This document shows positions 40,165 through 48,503 of a stretch of 64,000 bases of DNA, in pieces (position 1 is the first letter of the stretch; every line of letters begins with the position of its first letter). The notes below the pieces were generated by a model. That model searched no databases and was not told the origin of the DNA. It was given only the letters and a program-made list of their open reading frames with translations. The translations under genes and the position numbers were made by a program. Source of the stretch: Candidatus Methylomirabilota bacterium (lineage in GTDB: Bacteria; Methylomirabilota; Methylomirabilia; Methylomirabilales; Methylomirabilaceae). The DNA lies in contig JACQQF010000062.1 in the NCBI GenBank assembly GCA_016207095.1, forward strand, positions 1-64,000. Reading direction: 5' to 3'.

Positions 40165-41568
40165 TCAGAACCAGAGTTGCAGGCGTGTAAGGAGCTCCCA
40201 TGACGCATCCTGGCCGCTGATCGGACTTCGTTTCTCATCGGAAACCCAGTTCTGGACAAAGTTGGTGAGCCACTTCACATTGGGGGTCAGGTACCAGTTC
40301 ACCCCAAGGGTCAGGGCATTGACCCGGTTGCCGGTGATATCCCGTGCTCGAAAATCGAGCTGAGCAAAACGCGCCGCCAACTCCCAGGCGCCCCATCCCC
40401 GCTCGGGCCCCACGGGCGTCGCCCAGCGGTTGGGAACGACCGTCTGCCCCGGCACCTTGGTCTCGCCGGTGAGCATGTAGGTCGTCGTCACGTACCACCC
40501 TCGACCGAAAAGGTCAGGGAGATCGCGCCCCCCAGCCCCGAGCCCCTTCCGCTCCTCCTCGCTCTGGATATACTCTCCATAGATTGTGAACGGCCCGGTG
40601 TAGTAGGCCACCTCCCCGCTGTAGCGCAGGCGGTCTCCTCTCGTGTTGATTCGGTTGAAGAACACAAATGTGCCGTCGGTTCGCCCCCGGAGGCTCTGGC
40701 CGCTGTCCTGTTCGCCCCACGCGACATCTGCCCCCACATGCAGATTCCTCAGGAAGACGAGCTCGGTTTGCTTGAACGGATAGACGACCAGGCGGCCAGC
40801 CAGATCTTTGGAATTGTTGGTGTCGGCCGTGTTCTGGCCGGTGCCGTTGAAGATCCCTCCTGCGTAACTGACGACGCCGCCGAATAGCGACCCGTGTAGC
40901 ATCGCGCCCAGGTCTCGCGACGGGACCAGGTTGTCCGCGACCGACCGCTCCACGAAGTCGAGGTTGTTATCCGAAAATAGCTCTTCGAAGCTGAACGGGA
41001 CCTTGAACTGGCCGGCACGCACCCTGAGCTCCGGCCAGTAGCGGAACTCGAGGTATCCATCGGTCAGCACAGCCGCCCCCTGGCCGAAGTCAGCCTCCAC
41101 GAAGAGGTCAAAATATTTGTAAAACGTCCCGGAGAGGCCGATCCGACCGCGCCTGACCAGGAAATTGTCTTTGAGGGAGGAGCCCTCCTCATAGGCGCGA
41201 AAATCAACCTGGACGCGGCCGACCGGGCTCAACTTGAAATTACCATCGGTCGATCGGATGTACGGCTGCCATTTCTCAAAGCCGGCCTCGAACTTCGGCT
41301 TCGCAGTGGCCTTGAGCTGTTCCACTTCACGGGAAAGCTGCTGGCTCTCCCGTTGCGCCCGCTTGAGGCCCTCCACCTCCTGCTCCAACGCCTGTTGGCG
41401 GGTGCGTTCCTGTTTCAGCGCGTTGATCTCTTGCTGGAGCAGCTCGATCGTCTTCTTTTGGGCCTCCAGCGCCCGCTGGAGGTCGTCCAGCCTGTCGGCG
41501 GCAGGGAGCTTCGAGGGGATTCCTATCAGAAGGATCGCGAGACTGAGTGGAAGCACGGCGTTTCGCAT
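40165..41568 (-). CDS. OprP-type porin with N-terminal coiled coil (anion-selective)
   Basis: The 467-residue protein has a signal peptide (AVLPLSLAILLIGIPSKLPA), a coiled coil at residues 25-85 (heptads of Leu/Gln/Glu, typical of OprP-family trimer anchors) and a phosphate-selective porin O/P barrel ending in the C-terminal Phe (LQLWF). It is paralogous to the porin at 50376 (shared GQFKVPFSFEEL, FVERSV, NGTGQN, GWYV, VNALTLGVNWYL...). Immediately downstream of tupA, mop and modE-like genes, it probably carries tungstate or molybdate across the outer membrane; the anion specificity is inferred. Confidence 0.85.
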   Translation of the reverse strand: MRNAVLPLSLAILLIGIPSKLPAADRLDDLQRALEAQKKTIELLQQEINALKQERTRQQALEQEVEGLKRAQRESQQLSREVEQLKATAKPKFEAGFEKWQPYIRSTDGNFKLSPVGRVQVDFRAYEEGSSLKDNFLVRRGRIGLSGTFYKYFDLFVEADFGQGAAVLTDGYLEFRYWPELRVRAGQFKVPFSFEELFSDNNLDFVERSVADNLVPSRDLGAMLHGSLFGGVVSYAGGIFNGTGQNTADTNNSKDLAGRLVVYPFKQTELVFLRNLHVGADVAWGEQDSGQSLRGRTDGTFVFFNRINTRGDRLRYSGEVAYYTGPFTIYGEYIQSEEERKGLGAGGRDLPDLFGRGWYVTTTYMLTGETKVPGQTVVPNRWATPVGPERGWGAWELAARFAQLDFRARDITGNRVNALTLGVNWYLTPNVKWLTNFVQNWVSDEKRSPISGQDASWELLTRLQLWF

Positions 41569-41628
41569 CGTTCCCTCCGTATGCCGGTGGGGCTGGACGC
41601 CCTCAATGGCCCCGGGCCTCAGTTAGAG

Positions 41629-42492
41629 TTAAAGATCGTCCTCACGCTTGCCTGCGTCCGGGAAGAAGAGCGGCTCACCGAACTTCTCCACCCCGAACGT
41701 CTTGATGACTGCCTGGGCCTCGGCCGAGACCATGAAATCGGCGAACGCCTTGCCGCCCGAGGCGTTGACCTTGGGAAAACGGGATGGATTGACCTCCATG
41801 ACCGAGTAGATATTCAGAAGGGGTCTGTCCCGCTCGACCAGGATCTCGAGCGTAACCCGTTTTTTGAAGGCCAGGTAGGTCCCCCGGTCGGTCAGGGTGT
41901 ACGCCAGTTTCTCGAATGCAATCCCAAGAGTCTGCCCCATCCCCTGTCCCGATTCCAGATACCAGCTCCCTTCCGGTTCAATCCCCGCCTGCCTCCACAG
42001 CTTCTTTTCCAGGATGTTCGTCCCGGAGTTGTCGCCACGTGAGACAAACGTTGCCTTCGCGCCGGCGATCCTGTGGAAGGCATCGGTCGCCTTCCGGATA
42101 CCGCGGATCCTTGCCGGGTCAGCCGCGGGGCCAACGATGATGAAATCGTTGTGCATCACGAGCCGGCGGTTGATCATGCTGCCCTCCGCCACGTACTTCT
42201 TCTCCGTCTCCGGGGCATGGACCAACACCACGTCAGCCTCGCCTCGGCCGCCAAGGGCAAGCGCCTGACCGGTCCCGACGGAGACGGTTTTTACGGTATA
42301 TCCGGTTCGTTTCTCGAACATGGGAACCAAGACGTCGAGCAGGCCTGAATCCTGCGTGCTCGTGGTCGTGGTCAAGATCACCGTCTTGCTCGCGGCCAGG
42401 ACGCTGCAAACCGGGGCTGTCAAGACCAGGCCCACCGCCAGCCAGGTCGGGACAGCTCGCCTAAGGACCGTCTTCCAACACAGGTGATTCAT
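41629..42492 (-). CDS. tupA: Tungstate-binding periplasmic protein TupA
   Basis: The 287-residue substrate-binding protein has a signal peptide (LAVGLVLTAPVCSVLA) and the TupA signature TTTSTQDSGLLDVLVPMFEK, then TVSVGTGQALALGGRGEADVV, FIIVGPAADPA and FVSRGDNSGTNILEK. TupA binds tungstate with high selectivity for an ABC importer. The permease and ATPase genes (tupB, tupC) are not next to it in this window; the mobile element and tRNA-Phe lie beyond the porin instead. ATG 42492 follows AGGAG. Confidence 0.9.
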   Translation of the reverse strand: MNHLCWKTVLRRAVPTWLAVGLVLTAPVCSVLAASKTVILTTTTSTQDSGLLDVLVPMFEKRTGYTVKTVSVGTGQALALGGRGEADVVLVHAPETEKKYVAEGSMINRRLVMHNDFIIVGPAADPARIRGIRKATDAFHRIAGAKATFVSRGDNSGTNILEKKLWRQAGIEPEGSWYLESGQGMGQTLGIAFEKLAYTLTDRGTYLAFKKRVTLEILVERDRPLLNIYSVMEVNPSRFPKVNASGGKAFADFMVSAEAQAVIKTFGVEKFGEPLFFPDAGKREDDL

Positions 42493-42600
42493 CGTGGCAC
42501 TCCTTCGATCTCCTTCGATCGGATAGCCAACCCGGGATTGCGTCCGAGCTACCTGGGTGATCGGCATTCAGGGTGAATCGTTCCGGGAATCGCCCCAGGG

Positions 42601-42807
42601 CTACTCCTTGGCGATCATCACCTCGGTCGCCTTGATAATGGCGAACACCTGATCACCAATCTTGAGCTTCATCCGCTTGGCCGAGCCGCTGGTGATAGCG
42701 GCCACCAGCTCCTGGCGGCCCACCTGCACGATCACCTCGGTCATCACGTTCCCCACCTTCACCTTCTTGATCCGTCCGGGCAATTGATTCCTTGCGCTCA
42801 TCTGCAT
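42601..42807 (-). CDS. Mop/TOBE molybdate- or tungstate-binding protein
   Basis: The 68-residue protein is a single TOBE/Mop domain: ARNQLPGRIKKVKVGNVMTEVIVQV, QELVAAITSGSAKRMKLKIGDQVFAIIKATEVMI. Mop proteins store oxyanions in the cytoplasm. GGAGG lies 8 bases before ATG 42807. Placed between modE-type and tupA genes. Confidence 0.9.
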   Translation of the reverse strand: MQMSARNQLPGRIKKVKVGNVMTEVIVQVGRQELVAAITSGSAKRMKLKIGDQVFAIIKATEVMIAKE

Positions 42808-42870
42808 CTCCCTCACCTCCGATCCGCTGCCCATAAAGCCTCTGCGATCGATTCGATCACCGCCATCAGC

Positions 42871-43209
42871 TTAGTACGAGAACAACAGTCGGGAGCGCTT
42901 CCGTACGGTTGTGCGGAGTTCCTTTTGGAATCGCCTGTAGTCGCGCCGGAGCTTGCGACCTTCGGGCGTGAGATCCGTCCCGCCACGCGCCGTCCCGCCG
43001 TGGCGGGCAACGATGAATTGCCTGCCGCTGTTTCGCTCCATATTCTTGAGATAGCCCCACGTGTGGCGATAGGACCACCCGAGGTGCTTGGCCGCCAACT
43101 GGATCGACCCGAACTTCTCGATCGCCTCCAGGAGGGCGATCCCGCCCTCCCCGATGATGAACTTGCCGTTCGCCTCGAGCCAGGTCTTTGATTTTACCTG
43201 AAGTTGCAT
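42871..43209 (-). CDS. ModE-type (LysR-like HTH) molybdate regulator, N-terminal domain only
   Basis: The 112-residue protein is the winged-helix part of ModE (FIIGEGGIALLEAIEKFGSIQLAAKHLGWSYRHTWGYLKNMERNSGRQFIVARHGGTARGGTDLTPEGRKL in parts). It lacks the C-terminal TOBE domain; the separate Mop gene downstream may supply that ligand-binding part in trans. Expected role: regulation of the Mo/W uptake genes in response to oxyanions. Confidence 0.85.
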   Translation of the reverse strand: MQLQVKSKTWLEANGKFIIGEGGIALLEAIEKFGSIQLAAKHLGWSYRHTWGYLKNMERNSGRQFIVARHGGTARGGTDLTPEGRKLRRDYRRFQKELRTTVRKRSRLLFSY

Positions 43210-43219
43210 CGGCGATCCT

Positions 43220-43243
43220 CGTTATGTTTATTTATACATATCG
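43220..43243. promoter_or_regulatory. Candidate ModE operator
   Basis: CGTTATGT (43220-43227) and ACATATCG (43236-43243) form an inverted repeat with one mismatch and an 8-base AT-rich centre, just upstream of the modE-type start at 43209. The CGnTATGT-type arms resemble known ModE boxes. Confidence 0.45.
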
Positions 43244-43405
43244 AAGATTGGTACCATGCTCTGCTCATCGGGTCAAGCGGAATCATCGACCCTGTGAGGT
43301 CTGGGGAATGCGCTTGCGGCTTCGGGGGAAGGAAGCTATGATCGGGCCGAGTGAAGGCAGTGGGGATGCCAATCTGCATCAGCTCGGTCAGGAGGAGGCG
43401 AAGGC

Positions 43406-44089
43406 GTGAAGGTCCTTGTGGTGGACGATGAGAAGGACATCACCGCGCTCGTCGCCTATCATCTCGAATGGGAAGGATTTCGTGTTCTTCAGGCACATGA
43501 TGGTCTCCAGGCGCTGGAGCTCGTCAAGCGGGAGCGTCCGAACGTCCTGATCCTCGATCTGATGCTGCCCCACATGGGCGGCTTGGATGTCTGCCGCCGC
43601 CTACGGCGAGAGCCCGAGACCGCTCGGCTCCCGATCCTGATGCTGACTGCCAAGGCGGAGGAGACAGACAAGGTGCTGGGGCTGGAGCTTGGTGGCGATG
43701 ACTATCTCACCAAGCCGTTCGCGCCAAGAGAGCTGGTGGCGAGGGTCAAGGCCCTGATACGCAGGAGCGAGGAGGTGCCGGGAGAAGAGGTCGTGAAGGT
43801 GGGGGCGCTTGAGATCGATCTCGGCCGGTACACCGTGTCGATCCGAAGGCGGACGGTAGAGCTGACGGCCAAGGAATTCGACCTGCTGAAGGCCTTGATC
43901 CTGGCGAAGGGGCGCGCCCTCACCCGCGACTATCTTCTCGATCGTGTCTGGGGATACGACCAGGCTTCCGAGATCGAATCCAGGACCGTCGATGTCCACG
44001 TCCGTCGTCTTCGGGAAAAGTTGGGGCCGGAGGCCAAGCGCATCGTCACCGTCAAGAGCGTCGGGTATCGGTTCAATCAGGACGCCTAG
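43406..44089 (+). CDS. phoB: Phosphate regulon response regulator PhoB
   Basis: The 227-residue OmpR-class regulator has a receiver domain (DDEKD acidic pair, phospho-acceptor Asp in ILDLMLP, Thr in MLTAKA, Lys in YLTKPF) and a winged-helix DNA-binding domain (LTAKEFDLLKALILAKGRALTRDYLLDRVWG, TVDVHVRRLREKLG, TVKSVGYRF). It is followed by the phoR-type kinase and lies upstream of Pho-box-bearing genes and pstSCAB-phoU. The TAG stop is formed by the TA-target boundary of a MITE. Confidence 0.93.
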   Translation: MKVLVVDDEKDITALVAYHLEWEGFRVLQAHDGLQALELVKRERPNVLILDLMLPHMGGLDVCRRLRREPETARLPILMLTAKAEETDKVLGLELGGDDYLTKPFAPRELVARVKALIRRSEEVPGEEVVKVGALEIDLGRYTVSIRRRTVELTAKEFDLLKALILAKGRALTRDYLLDRVWGYDQASEIESRTVDVHVRRLREKLGPEAKRIVTVKSVGYRFNQDA

Positions 44090-44190
44090 TGCCGTTCCAA
44101 CTTGTTCGGACAAATGACAAGGTTTTGCGACGGCCCATCCAGATGCCTGCGGGTTATTGTGATGTTAGGCGGATAAAGTTGGAACGGCAC
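44089..44190. repeat. MITE-like element, copy 3, between phoB and phoR
   Basis: A 102-base element with perfect 15-bp terminal inverted repeats (GTGCCGTTCCAACTT at 44089-44103; complement at 44176-44190), flanked by TA on both sides within CTAG target sites. It has no coding capacity. Its ends relate to those of copies 1 and 2 (GTGCCGGTCCAA), but the interior does not match theirs. TA duplication in CTAG is typical of IS630/Tc1-mariner transposases, which would act in trans. Confidence 0.85.
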
Positions 44191-44210
44191 TAGTCGGCGG
44201 AACGGCAAGA

Positions 44211-45788
44211 ATGTCGGCGATTGAAGGCAGGTTTCAGCGCAAGTTGATCGCCACCTACCTCATCCTCGTGCTGGCCATCGTGGCCGTGGCTGGCCTCTAT
44301 ATCCTCTCCTCCCTGGAGCGCGCCTCGATCGATCGCCTCAAGGCAAGCCTGGAGGCCCAAGCCCGCCTCATGGGGAATCAGGTGAATCCCGCTCTTCTCG
44401 CCAAGGATTCGGGGGAGCTTCAGCGCGTCGCGCGAAAGCTCGCCCAGCAGGTCGGGGCTCGCGTCACGGTGGTGCAGCCTGAGGGCCGCGTCCTGGCCGA
44501 CTCCGAGCTGACACCCCAGCAGGTTGCTCAAATGGACAATCACCTGGGCCGCCCGGAGGTCCGGGCCGCCATCGCCGATGGGGTCGGGAGCGTTCTCCGT
44601 CGAAGCGACAGCCTCAGAGTCGATATGCTCTATCTGGCGATCTCACTGCGTCAGGATGCGATGATCAGCGGGGTTCTACGACTCGCCGTGCCGCTCTCGG
44701 ATCTGAGCCGTGTCACCGCCTCGGTCCGGCGAACGTTGGTCATCGGCGGCCTGATTGCTCTTTGCGCTGCCGCGGTCCTCGGATTCCTCTTTGCGCGGCA
44801 AGTGACCCGGCCGATTGCTGAGATGACGGCCGTCGCTCGCCGGATGGCCGATGGCGACTTCTCGCGCAAGGTGTCCGCGGTCTCCTCCGATGAGATCGGC
44901 CAGTTGGGGCGTGTCCTCAATCTGATGGCTCAACGCCTGGAGGATCGCCTCGCCGAACTGGAGGAACAGCGGGCGAAGGAGGCGGCCATCCTTGACAGCA
45001 TGGTGGAGGGAGTGCTGGCGGTCGATGGGGAGAGCCGAATCCTGTTCATCAACGCGAGCGCCTGCCGCCTCTTCAACGCCTCGTCAGTCGGGGCGGAGGG
45101 TAGGTCCTTCCTCGAGGTGATCCGGAACAAAGAGATCCTGGACCTTCTGAATCGAACGCTTCGGGAAGGGGCATTCACCACGCAGGAGTTTCAGACCTAT
45201 GCCCCGGTGCAGCGGACCGTCCAAGTACACGCCGCTCCCCTTAAGGGCCGGGAGGGGACATCAGGAGTCATCTTGGTGTTGCACGATGTCACCGAGTTGC
45301 GCCGCCTCGAAACGATCCGGACCGAGTTCGTGGCCAATGTCTCCCATGAGCTGCGCACCCCCCTCACGTCGATCAAGGGATACCTTGAGACCCTCCTGGA
45401 AGGAGGGCTCGAGGATCGGGAGCACGCGCGTCCGTTTCTGGAGGTAATCCACAAGCACACCGAGCGCCTCGGTCGGCTCCTGGAAGACCTCTTGGACCTC
45501 TCAAACCTCGAACTTGGCAAGATCACCCTTCACCGACGGCCGATCAACCTTGCGGAGGTGTTGGAAGGCGCTATCGCCATCTACCGACCGCAGGCGGTCA
45601 AGCAGGAGATAGGCTTGCGGGAGGAGCTTCCAGGAGATCTGCCGCTCGTCATGGCCGATCGCGACCGGGTGATGCAGGTCTTGATTAACCTTCTGGACAA
45701 CGGGCTCAAGTTCACGCCGAAAGGCGGGCGAGTTACGGTTACCGCCCGCCGTGTGCGGAGTGCGGAGTGCGGAGTGCGTCTGATATGA
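44211..45788 (+). CDS. phoR: PhoR-type sensor histidine kinase, truncated by frameshift
   Basis: The 525-residue frame has an N-terminal membrane helix ([21 protein letters not shown]), a periplasmic sensor, a second helix ([20 protein letters not shown]), HAMP ([22 protein letters not shown]), PAS ([19 protein letters not shown]) and HisKA ([27 protein letters not shown]). The first part of the ATPase domain follows, with the N-box ([26 protein letters not shown]). It then runs into a GTGCGGA tandem repeat and stops without the G1/G2 boxes. These are in the next frame (45785-46054). The kinase is thus split; see the repeat entry. Confidence 0.88.
   Translation: MSAIEGRFQRKLIATYLILVLAIVAVAGLYILSSLERASIDRLKASLEAQARLMGNQVNPALLAKDSGELQRVARKLAQQVGARVTVVQPEGRVLADSELTPQQVAQMDNHLGRPEVRAAIADGVGSVLRRSDSLRVDMLYLAISLRQDAMISGVLRLAVPLSDLSRVTASVRRTLVIGGLIALCAAAVLGFLFARQVTRPIAEMTAVARRMADGDFSRKVSAVSSDEIGQLGRVLNLMAQRLEDRLAELEEQRAKEAAILDSMVEGVLAVDGESRILFINASACRLFNASSVGAEGRSFLEVIRNKEILDLLNRTLREGAFTTQEFQTYAPVQRTVQVHAAPLKGREGTSGVILVLHDVTELRRLETIRTEFVANVSHELRTPLTSIKGYLETLLEGGLEDREHARPFLEVIHKHTERLGRLLEDLLDLSNLELGKITLHRRPINLAEVLEGAIAIYRPQAVKQEIGLREELPGDLPLVMADRDRVMQVLINLLDNGLKFTPKGGRVTVTARRVRSAECGVRLI
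45753..45778 (+). repeat. Heptanucleotide repeat (GTGCGGA x3 plus 5 bases) inside phoR
   Basis: Units at 45753, 45760 and 45767, then GTGCG. Each unit changes the reading frame by one base. With one unit more or two fewer, the kinase frame is restored through [14 protein letters not shown] to the G1 box. A slippage-prone tract of this kind is a hallmark of phase variation. Confidence 0.85.
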
Positions 45789-46054
45789 CCTCACACGCCG
45801 ATCAAGTGGAAATTTCGGTGGAAGATACCGGTATCGGGATTCACTCTCAGGATCTTCCCAGGATCACCGAGCGGTTCTACCGGGTGGATAGGGCCCGCTC
45901 CCGGGAGATGGGAGGGACAGGACTCGGGTTGGCCATTGTCAAACACCTGGTAAAGGCGCACGGCGGCGACTTGATCATCGAGAGCCAGTTAAACCAGGGG
46001 ACCACGGTCCGGTTCCACCTGCCAACCAGCCATTCCGACGAATATCCTGCCTGA
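45785..46054 (+). CDS. phoR: C-terminal ATPase fragment of PhoR
   Basis: The 89-residue frame begins at an ATG that overlaps the stop of the upstream part (ATGA). It contains the missing HATPase_c motifs: VEDTGIGI (G1), [31 protein letters not shown] (G2 region) and TTVRFHLP. Translational reinitiation at ATGA could supply it as a separate chain. Alternatively it is only read when the repeat tract restores the frame. Confidence 0.75.
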   Translation: MTSHADQVEISVEDTGIGIHSQDLPRITERFYRVDRARSREMGGTGLGLAIVKHLVKAHGGDLIIESQLNQGTTVRFHLPTSHSDEYPA

Positions 46055-46076
46055 GCGCCACGATCGTGCAGGCCAC

Positions 46077-46104
46077 TTGACAAATCAAGAAAAGTTGATA
46101 TATT
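46077..46104 (+). promoter_or_regulatory. Promoter of the ars operon with ArsR-type inverted repeat
   Basis: TTGACA (46077-46082), 16-base spacer and TATATT (46099-46104). The spacer carries ATCAA...TTGAT (46084-46099 region), the half-sites of ArsR/SmtB operators. The arsR ATG at 46111 is only 6 bases after the -10 hexamer, so its mRNA would be leaderless. Confidence 0.65.
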
Positions 46105-46110
46105 GGTGAT

Positions 46111-46437
46111 ATGCGAAGCGTGATGTCGAAGAGTCTGGAGCATGCGGCGCGTTGGTTCCACGCGCTGGCCGATGAAACGCGACTTCGGATTGTTCACCGA
46201 CTGAGCGAGGGTGAGCAGTGCGTGTGCGATTTGACCGACGTGCTCGGGACGGGCCAGTCACTTCTCTCCTTCCATCTCAAGACGCTGAAAGAGGCCGGGA
46301 TCCTACGAGACCGGCGGGAGGGACGGTGGGTGTACTACTCGCTCAACCTTGAGGCGCTCGAGGAGATAGAGAAGCTGGTCGGCTCCCTGAAGGCGATGAA
46401 CGGAAGACTGCAGGCGGCTTTGAAATGCTGCGAGTGA
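46111..46437 (+). CDS. arsR: ArsR-family arsenic-responsive repressor
   Basis: The 108-residue winged-helix repressor has FHALADETRLRIVHRLSEGEQCVCDLTDVLG, in which CVC sits in the alpha-3 metal-binding position of arsenite-sensing ArsR. The DNA-recognition helix is GQSLLSFHLKTLKEAGIL, followed by the wing RREGRWVYYSLN. The C-terminus ends in a further Cys pair (LKCCE), possible As(III) ligands. It heads the arsM-acr3-arsC operon. ATG 46111 gives a leaderless message; an internal ATG at 46123 is possible. Confidence 0.9.
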   Translation: MRSVMSKSLEHAARWFHALADETRLRIVHRLSEGEQCVCDLTDVLGTGQSLLSFHLKTLKEAGILRDRREGRWVYYSLNLEALEEIEKLVGSLKAMNGRLQAALKCCE

Positions 46438-46453
46438 TTTTTTTTGCCTATAT

Positions 46454-46473
46454 CCATCAACGAATGTTGATGG
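46454..46473. promoter_or_regulatory. Second ArsR-type operator before arsM
   Basis: CCATCAAC-GAAT-GTTGATGG is a perfect 8-bp inverted repeat 18 bases before the arsM start, with the same ATCAA/TTGAT core as upstream of arsR. A run of eight T (46438-46445) lies between arsR and this site and may attenuate transcription. Confidence 0.55.
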
Positions 46474-46491
46474 GATCTGGAGGAGGGTCGG

Positions 46492-47313
46492 ATGAACAGC
46501 CATGAGGTCAAGGATATCGTGAAAGAGAAGTACGGGCGGGCGGCCTTGAGGATAGCGAGCGGCGACAGCTCATGCTGCAGCGTCCGAACCGCCACCGGCG
46601 GATGCGACCCCATTACATCGAACCTTTATGAAGCCGACGAAATCGCGGGGCTCCCTGTTGAGGCCGTCGAAGCGTCGCTGGGGTGCGGGAACCCGACGGT
46701 GCTCGCTCAGCTCAACCAGGGCGAGACCGTCCTCGATCTCGGCTCGGGAGGAGGAATCGACGTGCTCCTCTCGGCCAGGCGGGTGGGCCCTACCGGCAAG
46801 GTCTATGGCCTCGACATGACGGATGAGATGCTGACGCTGGCACGAGAGAACCAGCGGAAGGCCGGGGTCGAGAACGTGGAGTTCCTGAGGGGGGAGATCG
46901 AGAGCATCCCGCTGCCCGACAATTCGGTGGACGTCATCATTTCCAATTGCGTCATCAATCTCTCCGCGGACAAGGACCGCGTGCTGGCCGAGGCGTTCCG
47001 CGTGTTGAGACCGGGGGGGCGCTTGGCGATCTCGGACGTGGTGGTGCGGGGCCCAGTCGCGGCCCAGATCCGCCGGAGCGTTGAGTTGTGGGTCGGTTGC
47101 GTAGCCGGGGCGCTGGATGAAGAGGAGTACCGCGACAAGTTGGCCAAGGCCGGCTTCGAGGAGATCGACCTGGAACCGACGCGCATCTACCGGGTGGAGG
47201 ATGCCCGAGAGTTTCTCGCCGGCGCGGGCCTCGATGCCGAGATCATCGCGCCAGAGGTGGACGGGAGGTTCATGAGCGCCTTCGTGCGCGCCAAGAAGCC
47301 CGCCGCCAAATGA
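46492..47313 (+). CDS. arsM: Arsenite S-adenosylmethionine methyltransferase
   Basis: The 273-residue ArsM has the SAM-binding motif [20 protein letters not shown] (residues 78-97). It has the arsenic-binding cysteines expected of the family: a Cys pair near the N-terminus ([13 protein letters not shown]), ISNCVINL near residue 155 and VGCVAGAL near 205. It methylates As(III) to volatile or less toxic forms in the cytoplasm. GGAGGAGGG precedes the ATG. The stop overlaps acr3 (ATGA). Together with Acr3 export and ArsC reduction it gives a complete arsenic detoxification set. Confidence 0.94.
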   Translation: MNSHEVKDIVKEKYGRAALRIASGDSSCCSVRTATGGCDPITSNLYEADEIAGLPVEAVEASLGCGNPTVLAQLNQGETVLDLGSGGGIDVLLSARRVGPTGKVYGLDMTDEMLTLARENQRKAGVENVEFLRGEIESIPLPDNSVDVIISNCVINLSADKDRVLAEAFRVLRPGGRLAISDVVVRGPVAAQIRRSVELWVGCVAGALDEEEYRDKLAKAGFEEIDLEPTRIYRVEDAREFLAGAGLDAEIIAPEVDGRFMSAFVRAKKPAAK

Positions 47314-48404
47314 GCGACTCACACGCCCGAAAGCGTCTCAGCGTGTTCGAGCGCTATCTGTCCCTTTGGGTGGCTCTCTGCATCCTCATCGGGGTCACCC
47401 TTGGCAAGCTCGGTCCGGAAGTGGTTCGCGCGCTCAGCCAAATGGAGGTGAGCCACGTCAACCTCCCGATCGCGGTCCTTATCTGGCTGATGATCTACCC
47501 AATGATGTTGCGGATCGACTTCGCGGCGGTTCGGGGCGTCGGGCGCCGGCCGACGGGAATACTGATCGTCCTGTTCGTCAACTGGTTGGTGAAGCCCTTC
47601 AGTATGGCCTTCCTCGGCTGGCTCTTCTTCAAGCACCTCTTCGCCGGGATCATCGGCTCCGCTCTCGGAGATCAGTACCTGGCCGGGACCATCATACTGG
47701 CGGCTGCCCCATGCACGGCTATGGTGTTCGTCTGGAGCTATCTGACCGACGGCGATCCGGCCTACACGCTGGTCCAGGTGGCGCTGAACGACCTCATCAT
47801 GCTCTTCGCCTTTGCCCCGATCGTGATCTTCCTGTTAGGTGTCTCGAACATCATGGTGCCCTATGACGTGTTGCTTTACTCGGTCTTCCTGTATATCGTC
47901 ATCCCCCTCGCCGCCGGCATAGTCTCAAGGACAGCGCTGCTCCGAACCCGTGGACCAGCCTGGTTTGAGGGTGTCTTCCTCGCGCGGCTCAAGCCTGTGA
48001 CCATCGTGGCCCTGCTGGCCACCCTCGTCATCATCTTCGCCTTCCAGGGAGAGGTGATCCTGGGCAAGCTCTCTCACGTTGTGCTCATTGCGATCCCGCT
48101 CCTGATCCAGGTCTATTTCAATTCTGGGCTCGCGTATGGCCTGGCGCGATGGCTACAGGTCTCTCACTCGGTGGCCGCGCCCGGGGCGCTGATTGGCGCC
48201 AGCAACTTCTTTGAGCTGGCCGTCGCCACGGCCATCTCGCTCTTTGGACTCACCTCCGGCGCAACGCTGGCCACCGTAGTCGGCGTGCTCGTCGAGGTAC
48301 CGGTGATGCTCTCCGTGTGCTCATTCTGCAATCGCACCCGGCACTGGTTCGCGCGCGGCGCCCCTGAACCGATAGGTGCCAGCATGCAAGTCGAGGGACG
48401 CTAA
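47310..48404 (+). CDS. acr3: Arsenite efflux permease Acr3
   Basis: The 364-residue, ten-helix permease has the family hallmark AAAPCTAMVFVWSYLTDGD with the essential Cys (near residue 133). Its N-terminal part is RYLSLWVALCILIGVTLGKLGP and its later helices match the BASS superfamily (AAPGALIGASNFFELAVATAISLFG). It extrudes arsenite by the proton motive force. Overlaps arsM by 4 bases. Confidence 0.94.
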   Translation: MSDSHARKRLSVFERYLSLWVALCILIGVTLGKLGPEVVRALSQMEVSHVNLPIAVLIWLMIYPMMLRIDFAAVRGVGRRPTGILIVLFVNWLVKPFSMAFLGWLFFKHLFAGIIGSALGDQYLAGTIILAAAPCTAMVFVWSYLTDGDPAYTLVQVALNDLIMLFAFAPIVIFLLGVSNIMVPYDVLLYSVFLYIVIPLAAGIVSRTALLRTRGPAWFEGVFLARLKPVTIVALLATLVIIFAFQGEVILGKLSHVVLIAIPLLIQVYFNSGLAYGLARWLQVSHSVAAPGALIGASNFFELAVATAISLFGLTSGATLATVVGVLVEVPVMLSVCSFCNRTRHWFARGAPEPIGASMQVEGR

Positions 48405-48503
48405 CTCGATGATGTGCGATTGCCTCGCGGCGAAGCCGACCTCTCCCATCAGCTCGCCCGTTGTCCTTGGCCAGCTTATCCCCATGCTCTTCTGAGAGTT
48501 TCG

